10,719 nt of DNA from Candidatus Zixiibacteriota bacterium (GCA_030619345.1 JAUXBO010000055.1:1-10719); one strand, 5' to 3'; numbered from the stretch's first letter, positions 1 through 7,097 are shown. Notes: generated from the sequence alone by a model not told the origin. Numbers and translations are program-made.

Positions 1-10
1 AATATTCTGT

Positions 11-1690
11 GTGCCTATCCTGTTATTTGTGTGCGGAATGGTCATAGTTTTGATCCTGCAATCAAGTTGTACCGCGCCCGAATCCTACGCTAAAAGAATG
101 GGATGGGAAGTTCAACCGACCAATAAAACTGGCAGCGAATACGAGCGAAGTCTGAGGACAGAGTATCTTGAGGGGGAACGGGTTGATGCATCGAACCCCT
201 GGCGGGTACTGAATTACATGATGTTCTTTCTGGCCAAAGAAGTAGCCAAGGGTGAAGGGATAGAATCACCGACTCGCAGGCTATTGGATAGTCTGGCAAG
301 TCTAAATGTCAGAAATGACTCGATGAGAGTCGATGCGATTTATTCAAGGATATTTGCCGACGAAGACTCGAACTGGGATAATCAGGGCACGGAAAATTCT
401 TTCATACATGAAGAACTCATTACAAGATTAGAGCAAGTTCTGCGGTGGGGAGGTTTTGATAATCAGGGAAGGCTGACCGATTGGGGCCAACTAATAACAC
501 GCAGTGGACCGTTTGATATTCAGAAAATGACCCTGCTCACTGTTGCAGGAAAGTTCCGCGATGGTCTTTCATATAAGGCTGCTGAAGACATGTTCGGGAA
601 CTACAATCTCACGAAAGTAAGCGAGGGTCCGATCGATTTGCACGATAGACCTGTGGATCCATTAATGGGGACCTTTCCAGTTGAACCGCTTGTAAATGCC
701 AGAATGAGCGGCCTCGAGTCAAATAATCTCATGCTTACTCATCAACATGAGATGATAGTACCTGTTGAATACAAAGAACTGGATATACGCGATCTGACAG
801 TGACCGCACTCCCATGTCCAGAAGGCGTTGAGTGGCAAGGAACTCTCTCCGGTCTCAGTGACCTGCCGTGGGATAGACAGCGTTTTATTATTGATCTCTA
901 CGCGAATTTCGAGGGTTTTGTGACAACAGATTCAGCCGGTAAAACTATTCTACCATTTAATTTGGAATATGTTGTGTATCAGGTGCGAGAAAACGAAGAT
1001 GGCTCAGATAGTCTGATAAGAGTGACTTCAGAAGTTCGCAACTTTCGACAAGATATAACAGGTACCGACAAAAGCGACGGATTTAGTGCCCGTGTTGTTA
1101 CGGCGAGTGTCGAAAGAGCCGGTTCGTACCAAGTGGAACTGAAAATTGAAAATGGTGACCGTACGATGATTCGCAAGCAGGTTGTCGCAACTGAAAGTGA
1201 CGAATTCCCACTGAGGGTAGTGGCTCGGAACAGTGCACACTTTTCTACCAAATTGCCGAGTTTTCATGTTGGTTCCGTTTCTCGCAAAGAGAGTATGAGG
1301 ATTTTCTATGCAGTCGATGGGTTGTACCAGAATCGGGACGATACAAATCACTTTGGTGTGGTGTATGTTCTATTGTTGGATCCTGATGAACGTCGAGGGG
1401 TTACGCGGGTGATTGATTCAATGGATGTGCATTGGGGTGAGGAGAGACCCGAAATAGTCACACCGAGCCCAAGCTATGATGCAGCCATGCCGGAGTATGG
1501 CAAACAATGCATAGACACGGTGGCTATCGTGTCTTCCCATTCCCGCGGATTTTTTGTGATTGATATCAAAATCCCCAGACGTGTCAAACCGGGAACACGT
1601 TTGTTAGCCCTGGATTTCTACAGCATAGATCAAGATAATGGTAGAGTCGATCATATTGGCTATGCCTCGACGTCGGTCCAATTCAAATGA
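11..1690 (+). CDS. Large exported protein of unknown function, probable lipoprotein, 5' end possibly outside window
   Basis: I do not recognise a family. The reading frame is open to the left edge of the window; the first usable start inside it is GTG at 11, giving 559 residues. Residues 3-16 are strongly hydrophobic and are followed by LQSSC with Cys20, which resembles a lipoprotein cleavage site, although the -3 position is Gln rather than the usual Leu. No Lys or Arg precedes the hydrophobic stretch, and a signal peptide normally has them, so the true start is probably upstream of the window. The rest has no further membrane segment. Roughly residues 25-210 look helix-rich, while about 240-559 alternate short hydrophobic strands with polar loops, suggesting beta-sandwich domains on the periplasmic side. 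I looked for the GWxTD-domain hallmarks common in FCB bacteria and did not find them convincingly. The next gene is 109 nt away, so an operon link is unproven. Confidence 0.75.
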   Translation: MPILLFVCGMVIVLILQSSCTAPESYAKRMGWEVQPTNKTGSEYERSLRTEYLEGERVDASNPWRVLNYMMFFLAKEVAKGEGIESPTRRLLDSLASLNVRNDSMRVDAIYSRIFADEDSNWDNQGTENSFIHEELITRLEQVLRWGGFDNQGRLTDWGQLITRSGPFDIQKMTLLTVAGKFRDGLSYKAAEDMFGNYNLTKVSEGPIDLHDRPVDPLMGTFPVEPLVNARMSGLESNNLMLTHQHEMIVPVEYKELDIRDLTVTALPCPEGVEWQGTLSGLSDLPWDRQRFIIDLYANFEGFVTTDSAGKTILPFNLEYVVYQVRENEDGSDSLIRVTSEVRNFRQDITGTDKSDGFSARVVTASVERAGSYQVELKIENGDRTMIRKQVVATESDEFPLRVVARNSAHFSTKLPSFHVGSVSRKESMRIFYAVDGLYQNRDDTNHFGVVYVLLLDPDERRGVTRVIDSMDVHWGEERPEIVTPSPSYDAAMPEYGKQCIDTVAIVSSHSRGFFVIDIKIPRRVKPGTRLLALDFYSIDQDNGRVDHIGYASTSVQFK

Positions 1691-1799
1691 CTGATACTTT
1701 ACTGTCAATATAGAATCAGGCCAGGATTAAGTATGTATCTGGTGTCCCCGATCTGTTCTGTCTCAAGTCAAGGCCCATTTCAACCGATCTATCTATAAT
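1691..1799. other. Intergenic region with a TATAAT box touching the next start codon
   Basis: This 109-nt gap contains no ORF of note, no clear hairpin-plus-T-tract terminator and no recognisable Shine-Dalgarno sequence before the ATG at 1800. A perfect TATAAT lies at 1794-1799, immediately next to the ATG. There is no TTGACA-like hexamer 16-18 nt upstream of it. If the box worked as a -10 element, transcription would begin a few bases inside the gene, so it may be coincidental. Confidence 0.4.
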
Positions 1800-2747
1800 A
1801 TGGACCAGATTTCACCTGAAAAGCTTGAATCGTATCGGATTATCGAAAAGCTCGGTTCTGGGCCAAACGGAGACACTTATAAAGCCTATGATCCCGAGTC
1901 TGACCAGGAAGTTGTCCTCAAGCTGGTCAGCGAGGAGCTTTCCAACCGTTTGTCCTTCAGGGGACCAGGTCTGACCCTGATTAGAAATGTCTCTTCAATT
2001 TCAGTGGAATCGGTCTGCCCGGTGAATACTATCTCAAAATCGGAAGGACGTTCGCTGGTGGTCCGTCCGTTTCTTGAGGGTTCCTCTCTCGTATCGCTGG
2101 TCGACTCCGGTCCGCTCGACAAAAAGATATTCCTTTTGCAGGCAAAAAAGATCGTGTGTGCCCTCGATCAGGTGCATCGGCAGCAGATGTTCCACGGCAA
2201 CCTCAGAGACTCAAATATTATTTCTGACTCTTATGGTTCAATTAAGTTTGTTGACTATGGTCTGTTGACTGGTTTTTCGGTTGACGATCTGAATCTGGAC
2301 GAAGAAGCCGAAGAATGGATTCAATTTGTACCGCCGGAACTAATTCGGGGATACGACCTTGGGCGGCACTCAGACCTGTATTCCCTTGGTGTCATATTCT
2401 ATAAGTTAGTTACCGGCTGCTTACCATTTGCTCACGGAACTTACCGCGAAGTGATTGAGAAGATCAGGGCTGGAGTCATAGACAAACAGGTATTGCGTTC
2501 CGCTGATTTGACTGGAGATTGTTACCTCCTAATAGAGAAACTACTGGCCAAAGAACCAGCAGATCGTTTTTCAAGTGTTGGTGAATTGCTGGTCACGCTT
2601 GATGAGATGGCGGAACAAGCGATGAGACCAGATGCTCCCGATGCTCCCACAGAGAAACCGTCCTCTCCGCGCGTATATATCCTTGTCTCTGCAGCGGTTA
2701 TTATATCAGCGATTCTCTGGATTATCTTAACAGGCACCCCCCGATAA
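1800..2747 (+). CDS. Ser/Thr protein kinase-fold protein with C-terminal membrane anchor, likely pseudokinase
   Basis: The 315-residue protein has the order of Hanks-type kinase motifs. It has a glycine loop GSGPNG at 19-24, a candidate ATP-binding Lys41 (VVLK), a catalytic-loop equivalent HGNLRDSN at 132-139, a DYG metal-binding motif at 152-154, PPE in place of APE at 178-180, and DLYSLG at 192-197. The proton-acceptor Asp of HRD is replaced by Asn134, and Lys of the following LKPxN by Arg136. I see no clear helix-C Glu in the 45-70 region. Catalysis is therefore doubtful, while nucleotide binding remains possible. Residues 292-310 form one transmembrane helix with only about five residues after it, so there is no extracellular sensor domain as in PknB-type kinases. 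The domain would face the cytoplasm as a tail-anchored protein. The start fits the family because kinase homology begins at about residue 12. Weak activity through an altered catalytic loop cannot be excluded. Confidence 0.88.
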   Translation: MDQISPEKLESYRIIEKLGSGPNGDTYKAYDPESDQEVVLKLVSEELSNRLSFRGPGLTLIRNVSSISVESVCPVNTISKSEGRSLVVRPFLEGSSLVSLVDSGPLDKKIFLLQAKKIVCALDQVHRQQMFHGNLRDSNIISDSYGSIKFVDYGLLTGFSVDDLNLDEEAEEWIQFVPPELIRGYDLGRHSDLYSLGVIFYKLVTGCLPFAHGTYREVIEKIRAGVIDKQVLRSADLTGDCYLLIEKLLAKEPADRFSSVGELLVTLDEMAEQAMRPDAPDAPTEKPSSPRVYILVSAAVIISAILWIILTGTPR

Positions 2748-2944
2748 ACTCACCTTATAGGTGCTCCAGCTACTTTTCGAAATCGACATTTATTTCGTCA
2801 AGTTTGAATAGAGGCGTTAAACGCTTGTGCGAGAGTGGTCTTTTCTATTGGGCGAATGGCTGTTTCAATCGTCTCTCTGGTCGAAGCCTAAAAAGAGAGA
2901 TATACTTTGACAATTGGCCGTATAGCTTTATATTGGCTCAGCCT
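2748..2944. other. Intergenic region with small inverted repeats upstream of the membrane-protein cluster
   Basis: This is a 197-nt stretch without a convincing gene; an in-frame extension of the next gene to a TTG at 2804 would destroy its signal peptide. It holds three short inverted repeats: a 5-bp stem with a 3-nt loop at 2751-2763 (CACCT/AGGTG), 6-bp arms at 2778-2783 and 2792-2797 (CGAAAT/ATTTCG), and an 11-nt palindrome at 2814-2824 (GCGTT-A-AACGC). None is followed by a T-tract, so they do not look like terminators. They could be operators or chance. The promoter listed separately lies at the 3' end. Confidence 0.4.
2907..2934 (+). promoter_or_regulatory. Sigma70-type promoter for the membrane-protein cluster
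   Basis: The -35 box TTGACA at 2907-2912 is a perfect consensus match. A 16-nt spacer separates it from TATATT at 2929-2934, a 5/6 match to TATAAT. The expected transcription start is near 2940-2942, only 3-5 nt before the ATG at 2945, so the mRNA would be almost leaderless. No Shine-Dalgarno sequence is seen there, which is consistent with this reading. It is a prediction from consensus alone, and the organism's own sigma-factor preferences are unknown. Confidence 0.6.
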
Positions 2945-3814
2945 ATGAGGAACCCACGCCTGCACAATTTAAGAAAACTGAGCCTTTCAGTCATTTTAGC
3001 CCTTTTTCCTGTATCTGCTTGGGCACAATCCTCTAATGAATTGATCCGCTTTGATCGCTTCAATGCATTTATTTTGTTAGTAGTATTCTCGGCTGCGGTT
3101 TTGATTTATACTAATTGGGCCAAGCGGGGCAAGACGCTCTTTCTGAGAAAAATCCCCGGTCTTGATGCTGTCGAAGAGGCCGTTGGTCGGGCTACGGAAA
3201 TGGGCCGACCGGTTCTGTTTATCCCCGGCATAGCCGAACTTGATGAAATTGAAACTATCGCAGGTATCTCCATCCTTGGTCGCGTGGCCAAGATTACCGC
3301 CCAATATGAAACGCCGCTAATGGTCCCGGTACGTTATCCATTAGTCCTGGCCGCTGGTCAGGAAGTAGTGGAGCAGGCGTATATCGAAATGGGTAAGGGA
3401 GATGCATACGATAAAGATACGGTCCGCTATGTGGCCGGTGAGCAGTTTGCTTTTACCGCCAATGTGAATGGTTACATGATGCGTGAACGTCCGGCGACCA
3501 ATATTTATATGGGCGCTTTTTTTGCCGAGTCCCTTCTTCTGGCCGAAACCGGCAACGCCGCCGGGTCGATTCAGATTGCTGGGACCGCCCGCCCGGAACA
3601 ACTTCCGTTTTTTATCGCTGCCTGCGTCTATACTCTCATGGGCGAAGAACTCTATGCGGCCTCGGCGTACCTGTCGCACGAACCGGTCATGCTGGGCGGG
3701 CTTAAAGGGCAGGATTTTGTAAAGATGTTACTTATAATAGCTCTTGTTATCGGAATTCTTCTGGTGACTTTTGGATGGGGCGACACCTACGTAACCTGGT
3801 TTGACGCCGTTTAA
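2945..3814 (+). CDS. Membrane-anchored protein with signal sequence, soluble alpha/beta domain and C-terminal helix (DUF6754-like)
   Basis: ATG at 2945 is chosen over the TTG at 2804 because it gives a clean signal peptide: basic n-region (residues 2-11), hydrophobic core (12-23) and cleavage site AWA/Q at 27-28. The 289-residue product then has a transmembrane helix at about 40-57, a soluble domain at about 60-258 and a second helix at about 260-277. The soluble part includes VLFIPGI at 90-96 and PVRYPLV at 128-134, which look like strands of a Rossmann-like core, a conserved-looking TNIYMGAFFAE at 185-195, and GGLKG at 251-255 just before the last helix. From memory it resembles proteins annotated as DUF6754, whose function is unknown; I could not check this. 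It is the first gene behind a strong promoter, and the following gene starts 24 nt after its stop. The protein three positions further along the window has the same layout, suggesting a pair of related subunits. Confidence 0.82.
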   Translation: MRNPRLHNLRKLSLSVILALFPVSAWAQSSNELIRFDRFNAFILLVVFSAAVLIYTNWAKRGKTLFLRKIPGLDAVEEAVGRATEMGRPVLFIPGIAELDEIETIAGISILGRVAKITAQYETPLMVPVRYPLVLAAGQEVVEQAYIEMGKGDAYDKDTVRYVAGEQFAFTANVNGYMMRERPATNIYMGAFFAESLLLAETGNAAGSIQIAGTARPEQLPFFIAACVYTLMGEELYAASAYLSHEPVMLGGLKGQDFVKMLLIIALVIGILLVTFGWGDTYVTWFDAV

Positions 3815-3838
3815 GATGAACAGGACTGTGATTAGAAT

Positions 3839-4498
3839 ATGAGAACCCAGGTACCAGTAGTCGTTGCATTTCTAACCGGATTTGCTTTGTTAGTCTCGTT
3901 CTTTTTTAATGAGAATACCTGGATCGGCCAGATTTCCTCAGAAATAAAAATTTGGGTCACAATTGTTGGCGGTTTCACCCTGCTTCTTGGAGTGGTCTCT
4001 ATTACCCGCGTCAACTGGGCGGCTGTGAAGGGACGTAAAGAGGGATGGGGTTATAAGGTAGTAACGCTGATTTCCATTTTTGCTATGGCGATTCCGGCGG
4101 TATTCCCTTCCACTTGGTCGCCGCTGTTTGGTCGCGCGGAAGGATCAATATACGATTGGTTGTTTGTCTATCTCGACTCGCCCATGATGGCTACCATGTT
4201 TGCCACCCTGGCGTTCTATATTGCATCGGCGGCTTATCGTGCCTTCCGGGCACGCACACCAGAATCGACCATCCTGCTTTTGACCGCGACGGCGGTTATG
4301 TTGTGGCGGGTACCGATGGGGGAAGCGTTTCTCAATCTCTTTCCGGGCAACATCCCCGAGTTTCTCAATACTTACATTATGAACGGCGCTAATATGGCTG
4401 TTCAACGCGGTATCATTATCGGTGCGGCGCTGGGCGCGGCTTCTATGTCGCTTCGCATCATCCTTGGTATTGAGCGCACGTATATGGGGAAGGGGTAA
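3839..4498 (+). CDS. Polytopic membrane protein of unknown function, cluster gene 2
   Basis: I do not recognise a family. The 219-residue protein is an integral membrane protein with about six hydrophobic segments, at roughly 5-23, 37-56, 72-89, 116-134, 143-157 and 188-210. Basic residues cluster between segments 2 and 3 (KGRKEGWGYK, 64-73) and after segment 4 (AYRAFRART, 132-140), which suggests cytoplasmic loops by the positive-inside rule. It has no signal peptide apart from the first helix. A motif LWRVPMGEAFLNLFPGNIPEF (155-175) carries polar and Pro/Gly residues between hydrophobic stretches and could be a re-entrant loop or functional site. Only a weak AGGA lies 13 nt before the ATG. 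The next gene begins 4 nt after the stop, so the two are almost certainly co-transcribed. It probably forms a membrane complex with its neighbours. Confidence 0.82.
   Translation: MRTQVPVVVAFLTGFALLVSFFFNENTWIGQISSEIKIWVTIVGGFTLLLGVVSITRVNWAAVKGRKEGWGYKVVTLISIFAMAIPAVFPSTWSPLFGRAEGSIYDWLFVYLDSPMMATMFATLAFYIASAAYRAFRARTPESTILLLTATAVMLWRVPMGEAFLNLFPGNIPEFLNTYIMNGANMAVQRGIIIGAALGAASMSLRIILGIERTYMGKG
4486..4495 (+). promoter_or_regulatory. Strong ribosome binding site deciding the start at 4503
   Basis: The purine run GGGGAAGGGG sits inside the end of the preceding gene and ends 7 nt before the ATG at 4503. This supports 4503 over the in-frame upstream start at 4422, which would overlap the preceding gene by 77 nt. 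Confidence 0.65.
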
Positions 4499-4502
4499 GC
4501 GA

Positions 4503-5339
4503 ATGTCGATCTGGAAGAGAATGGAAACGATGGATCGTCGCTGGATCTATCTCATGGTTGCAATAGCGGTCTTTATTCCGTTTGTATTTCCGGCCAATTT
4601 CCCGATCTCAATTACTCCGGAAACTCAAAAATTATACGATGCTGTCGAAGCTCTCCCGGATTCATGCACGGTAATGCTGGTTTTTGATTATTATCCGTCT
4701 ACGATTGCTGAATGCGAACCGATGACAACCGCCGCGCTGCATCATTTCTGGCGCAAAAATTGTAAAGTGATTACGCTCAGCAATATTCCGCTCGGTGGTC
4801 CGTCGATGGCCGAAACCGTAACGAGGTCTATTCCTCCCCAGTATAACAAACAGTACGGTATCGATTTTGTGAACCTGGGCTACAAAGCCAACTATGTGGC
4901 GGTGCTGTCCGGTATGGGCAACTCCATAGAGTCTATCTTCCCAACGGATAATTCCGGGACACCGCTTTCGGAATTGCCGCTCATGGACTCGGTTTATAAT
5001 TATGACGATGTCGCTTTCATATTTGAAGTAGCCGATAACGCTACCGCCGACTACTGGGTTTCGATTGTTAACGCTCAGTACGGCACCCCGATGGGGTGCG
5101 GAACCACGGCGGTATCTGCTCCGAAGTACTACGCTTTTGTGGATGCCGGCCAGTTTGTCGGTCTTTTGGGCGGTATGAAAGGCGCGGCGGAATATGAAAT
5201 GCTGGTTGGGGAAAAAGACAAGGCAGTATCCGGCATGAGCGCTCAATCATTGGTGCACCTGTTGATAATCGGGCTGGTGCTGGTTGGAAACATCGGTTTC
5301 TTCCTCGGCCGCAGAGAAGAACGTGAGGCCAAGATTTGA
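4503..5339 (+). CDS. Bitopic-anchored soluble-domain membrane protein, cluster gene 3
   Basis: I do not recognise a family. The 278-residue protein starts with a basic segment (KRM...DRR, 5-13), then a transmembrane helix at about 14-30, a soluble domain at about 31-249, a second helix at about 250-268 and a charged tail (GRREEREAKI). The soluble domain opens with a predicted strand TVMLVFDYYPS (56-66) whose acidic residue follows a hydrophobic run, then a helix and a second strand KVITLSNIP (88-96), as in alpha/beta nucleotide- or carbohydrate-binding folds. VLSGMGNSI (134-142) and MGCGTTAVSAP (197-207) are Gly/Ser-rich loops that could bind a ligand. GGMKG at 223-227 precedes the last helix, as GGLKG does in the first gene of the cluster. 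With two helices, both termini should be on one side; the basic N-terminus suggests they are cytoplasmic and the domain periplasmic. It overlaps the next gene by 4 nt. Confidence 0.82.
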   Translation: MSIWKRMETMDRRWIYLMVAIAVFIPFVFPANFPISITPETQKLYDAVEALPDSCTVMLVFDYYPSTIAECEPMTTAALHHFWRKNCKVITLSNIPLGGPSMAETVTRSIPPQYNKQYGIDFVNLGYKANYVAVLSGMGNSIESIFPTDNSGTPLSELPLMDSVYNYDDVAFIFEVADNATADYWVSIVNAQYGTPMGCGTTAVSAPKYYAFVDAGQFVGLLGGMKGAAEYEMLVGEKDKAVSGMSAQSLVHLLIIGLVLVGNIGFFLGRREEREAKI

Positions 5340-5971
5340 ATTTCATAGAAATATTTGAAATTTGGGTAATCGCCTTCTCAACCCTGGCTCTATTCTCGTT
5401 CTTATATAAGGACAACCCGATTTATAAGCTGGCCGAACACATCTTTGCAGGTCTGTCAGCTGGTTATTATGTCGGGCTGATCTGGGACACGGTTATTCTC
5501 CAGCAATTGTGGAATCCGATGCTTGACGGTCGCTGGTGGCTGATTTTCCCCGGGATTCTGGGAATTCTGATGTTTGCCCGCTTCTTCCCGAAATTCAGTT
5601 GGGTTTCGCGTACTTCACTGGCTTTTGTCATGGCAACCACGGCCGGAATATTCCTGATTTCACAACTTCATGGACTGGTGTTGCCGCAGCTGAAAGCAAC
5701 GATGCTTCCGTTAGTCTCCGATGCTGGAATTGCAGCCACGTTTTCATCGATAATTGTCATCATTGGTGTCATCTCAACGCTGATTTATTTTTATTTCTCC
5801 AAAGAACATGTTGGTGCCCTGGGTGTGACCGCCAAGGTTGGTATCTGGTTCATTATGATTTCATTCGGCGCCCACTTCGGTTACACGGTCATGGGGCGCG
5901 TATCACTTTTGATAGGCCGGGTTCAATTTTTATATGAAGACTGGATCGGTTCATTCTCGCAGATTTTTTGA
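5336..5971 (+). CDS. Polytopic membrane protein of unknown function, cluster gene 4
   Basis: The 211-residue protein is a multi-pass membrane protein with about six helices, at roughly 7-24, 34-52, 67-83, 92-110, 131-154 and 164-186. The proposed start is TTG at 5336, overlapping the TGA of the preceding gene (TTGA). A GAGG at 5325-5328 ends 7 nt upstream, and the next Met is only at residue 62, inside the membrane region, so the TTG is well supported. SFLYKDNPIYKLAEH (21-35) between helices 1 and 2 carries basic, acidic and His residues, and FGAHFGYTVMGR (177-188) places His within or at the edge of the last helix; these could be functional polar sites. I know of no function for the family. 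The stop/start overlap implies translational coupling with the soluble-domain protein before it, mirroring the pairing of the first two cluster genes. Confidence 0.82.
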   Translation: MNFIEIFEIWVIAFSTLALFSFLYKDNPIYKLAEHIFAGLSAGYYVGLIWDTVILQQLWNPMLDGRWWLIFPGILGILMFARFFPKFSWVSRTSLAFVMATTAGIFLISQLHGLVLPQLKATMLPLVSDAGIAATFSSIIVIIGVISTLIYFYFSKEHVGALGVTAKVGIWFIMISFGAHFGYTVMGRVSLLIGRVQFLYEDWIGSFSQIF

Positions 5972-5987
5972 TCTTCGAAACTTTAGC

Positions 5988-7097
5988 ATGAATAAGATTC
6001 TTGCTCGATTGGCACTGACAACTTGGCTGGCTCTGTCAATAATTGGTTGCGGCTACAATCCGGATGAACCGCTGTATGATATCGCCTCTAATGAGGAAAA
6101 CTTCCCACCAGCCGCACTCGACTTGATTGCCCAGATAGACTCCGATCAGGAACTTGATGTCGAAGATGTCATTACCAATTTTGTCGATCTGTATAGCTCC
6201 AGCCAGGAACTTCTGGATAATCCGACTTGGAAAGAAATTGTCAATCGCATGGGCCACAAGCTGCGGCTAAAGGCTGACCGTCTGGTGACACAAGGGATAG
6301 AGAATTACCTGGTGGCCGCAGATCATTACCAGTTAGCCTCATTTGCTCGCCCCGGCGACGAGCGTCTTCAGAAAGTGTCCGACCGTTTTGGGTGCTGGAA
6401 GAGCTATGACAGTGGGACGATTCTTGAAGTGGCTGCGTCAAATACTGCCTCCGGGTTCAGTACTCAAACGCTGAAGGCTACAATAGAATCATTAAAGAAA
6501 TTCGCCTACACTGACAGCGTCCATTTCGAATTTGCACGACTATTGCTGGTCGATCAACTTCTCAAGAATCCTTATCGTCAGAATGCGGCATCATCCGACC
6601 TGCTTGACTCGCTGTCCGATGCCGAGTGTGCCTTCCTGGCCTGTTGGGAATTGACCGCGCCGGATTACGACAGTCTGCTGTGCAGCTTTGAATCGCCGGA
6701 GATCGACTTGGTTCTTTTTGATATATTGAGTCTGGGGAGCAACCAGTATCGAGCTGAATTCTATTTTTCCCCCCGGGCATCAATTGAACATGAATTGTCA
6801 ATTGCTTTCTGGGTGGACGCCGATGACAGCAGGTTGGCGCAGTCGGACCGGCCAATTTCGATGTCATTACCGTTTGACTTTAATCCCTTACCGCCGACTC
6901 GGGACTGGCAGTCCGGTCGGATGGTGATTGCCGTACGAGAGTTTGAGTCTTCCGATGACATCGGTAGAATCTCGCTCGGGCTCTACCGGAACGACGAAGC
7001 GCAGGTCATCTATATGCCTATCAAGGGTATCCAAGGAAACCTCATTCGCCTCCCGGCTACTCCCCGCCGGATGTTCCCAGGCGACGGCCAATTGTAG
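5988..7097 (+). CDS. Lipoprotein of unknown function, cluster gene 5
   Basis: ATG at 5988 is chosen over the in-frame ATG at 5934 because it yields a typical lipoprotein signal: MNKILAR, a hydrophobic stretch and the lipobox SIIGC with Cys21. The 5934 start would add 18 polar residues and overlap the previous gene by 38 nt. The 369-residue product is otherwise hydrophilic, so it should be anchored by lipid at the membrane and exposed to the periplasm or cell surface. Residues about 40-230 look mostly helical, with acidic stretches such as SDQELDVED, in the manner of helical-repeat scaffolds; I could not find clear TPR signatures. About 240-360 has beta-rich stretches. I do not recognise a family. 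No Shine-Dalgarno sequence is evident. It follows the preceding gene by 16 nt, so it likely belongs to the same transcript and may be the extracytoplasmic part of the putative complex. Confidence 0.8.
   Translation: MNKILARLALTTWLALSIIGCGYNPDEPLYDIASNEENFPPAALDLIAQIDSDQELDVEDVITNFVDLYSSSQELLDNPTWKEIVNRMGHKLRLKADRLVTQGIENYLVAADHYQLASFARPGDERLQKVSDRFGCWKSYDSGTILEVAASNTASGFSTQTLKATIESLKKFAYTDSVHFEFARLLLVDQLLKNPYRQNAASSDLLDSLSDAECAFLACWELTAPDYDSLLCSFESPEIDLVLFDILSLGSNQYRAEFYFSPRASIEHELSIAFWVDADDSRLAQSDRPISMSLPFDFNPLPPTRDWQSGRMVIAVREFESSDDIGRISLGLYRNDEAQVIYMPIKGIQGNLIRLPATPRRMFPGDGQL

Noticed and set aside
11..1690. GWxTD-domain protein identity for the first gene
   Set aside because: A GW-E pair near the N-terminus and LTDW around residue 155 are suggestive, but the defining motif and surrounding conserved residues are not present.
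2804..2944. N-terminal extension of cluster gene 1 from TTG at 2804
   Set aside because: It would bury a good signal peptide 47 residues inside the protein and run through a strong promoter. The segment is Cys- and Arg-rich and unlike the downstream protein.
3801..3838. TTGACG (3801-3806) plus TAGAAT (3833-3838) as a promoter for cluster gene 2
   Set aside because: The 26-nt spacer is far too long for sigma70, and the gene is close enough to be read from the promoter upstream of gene 1.
4662..5246. Minus-strand ORF of 194 codons
   Set aside because: It lies wholly inside the well-supported membrane-protein gene on the + strand and has no recognisable domain. It is an antisense shadow.
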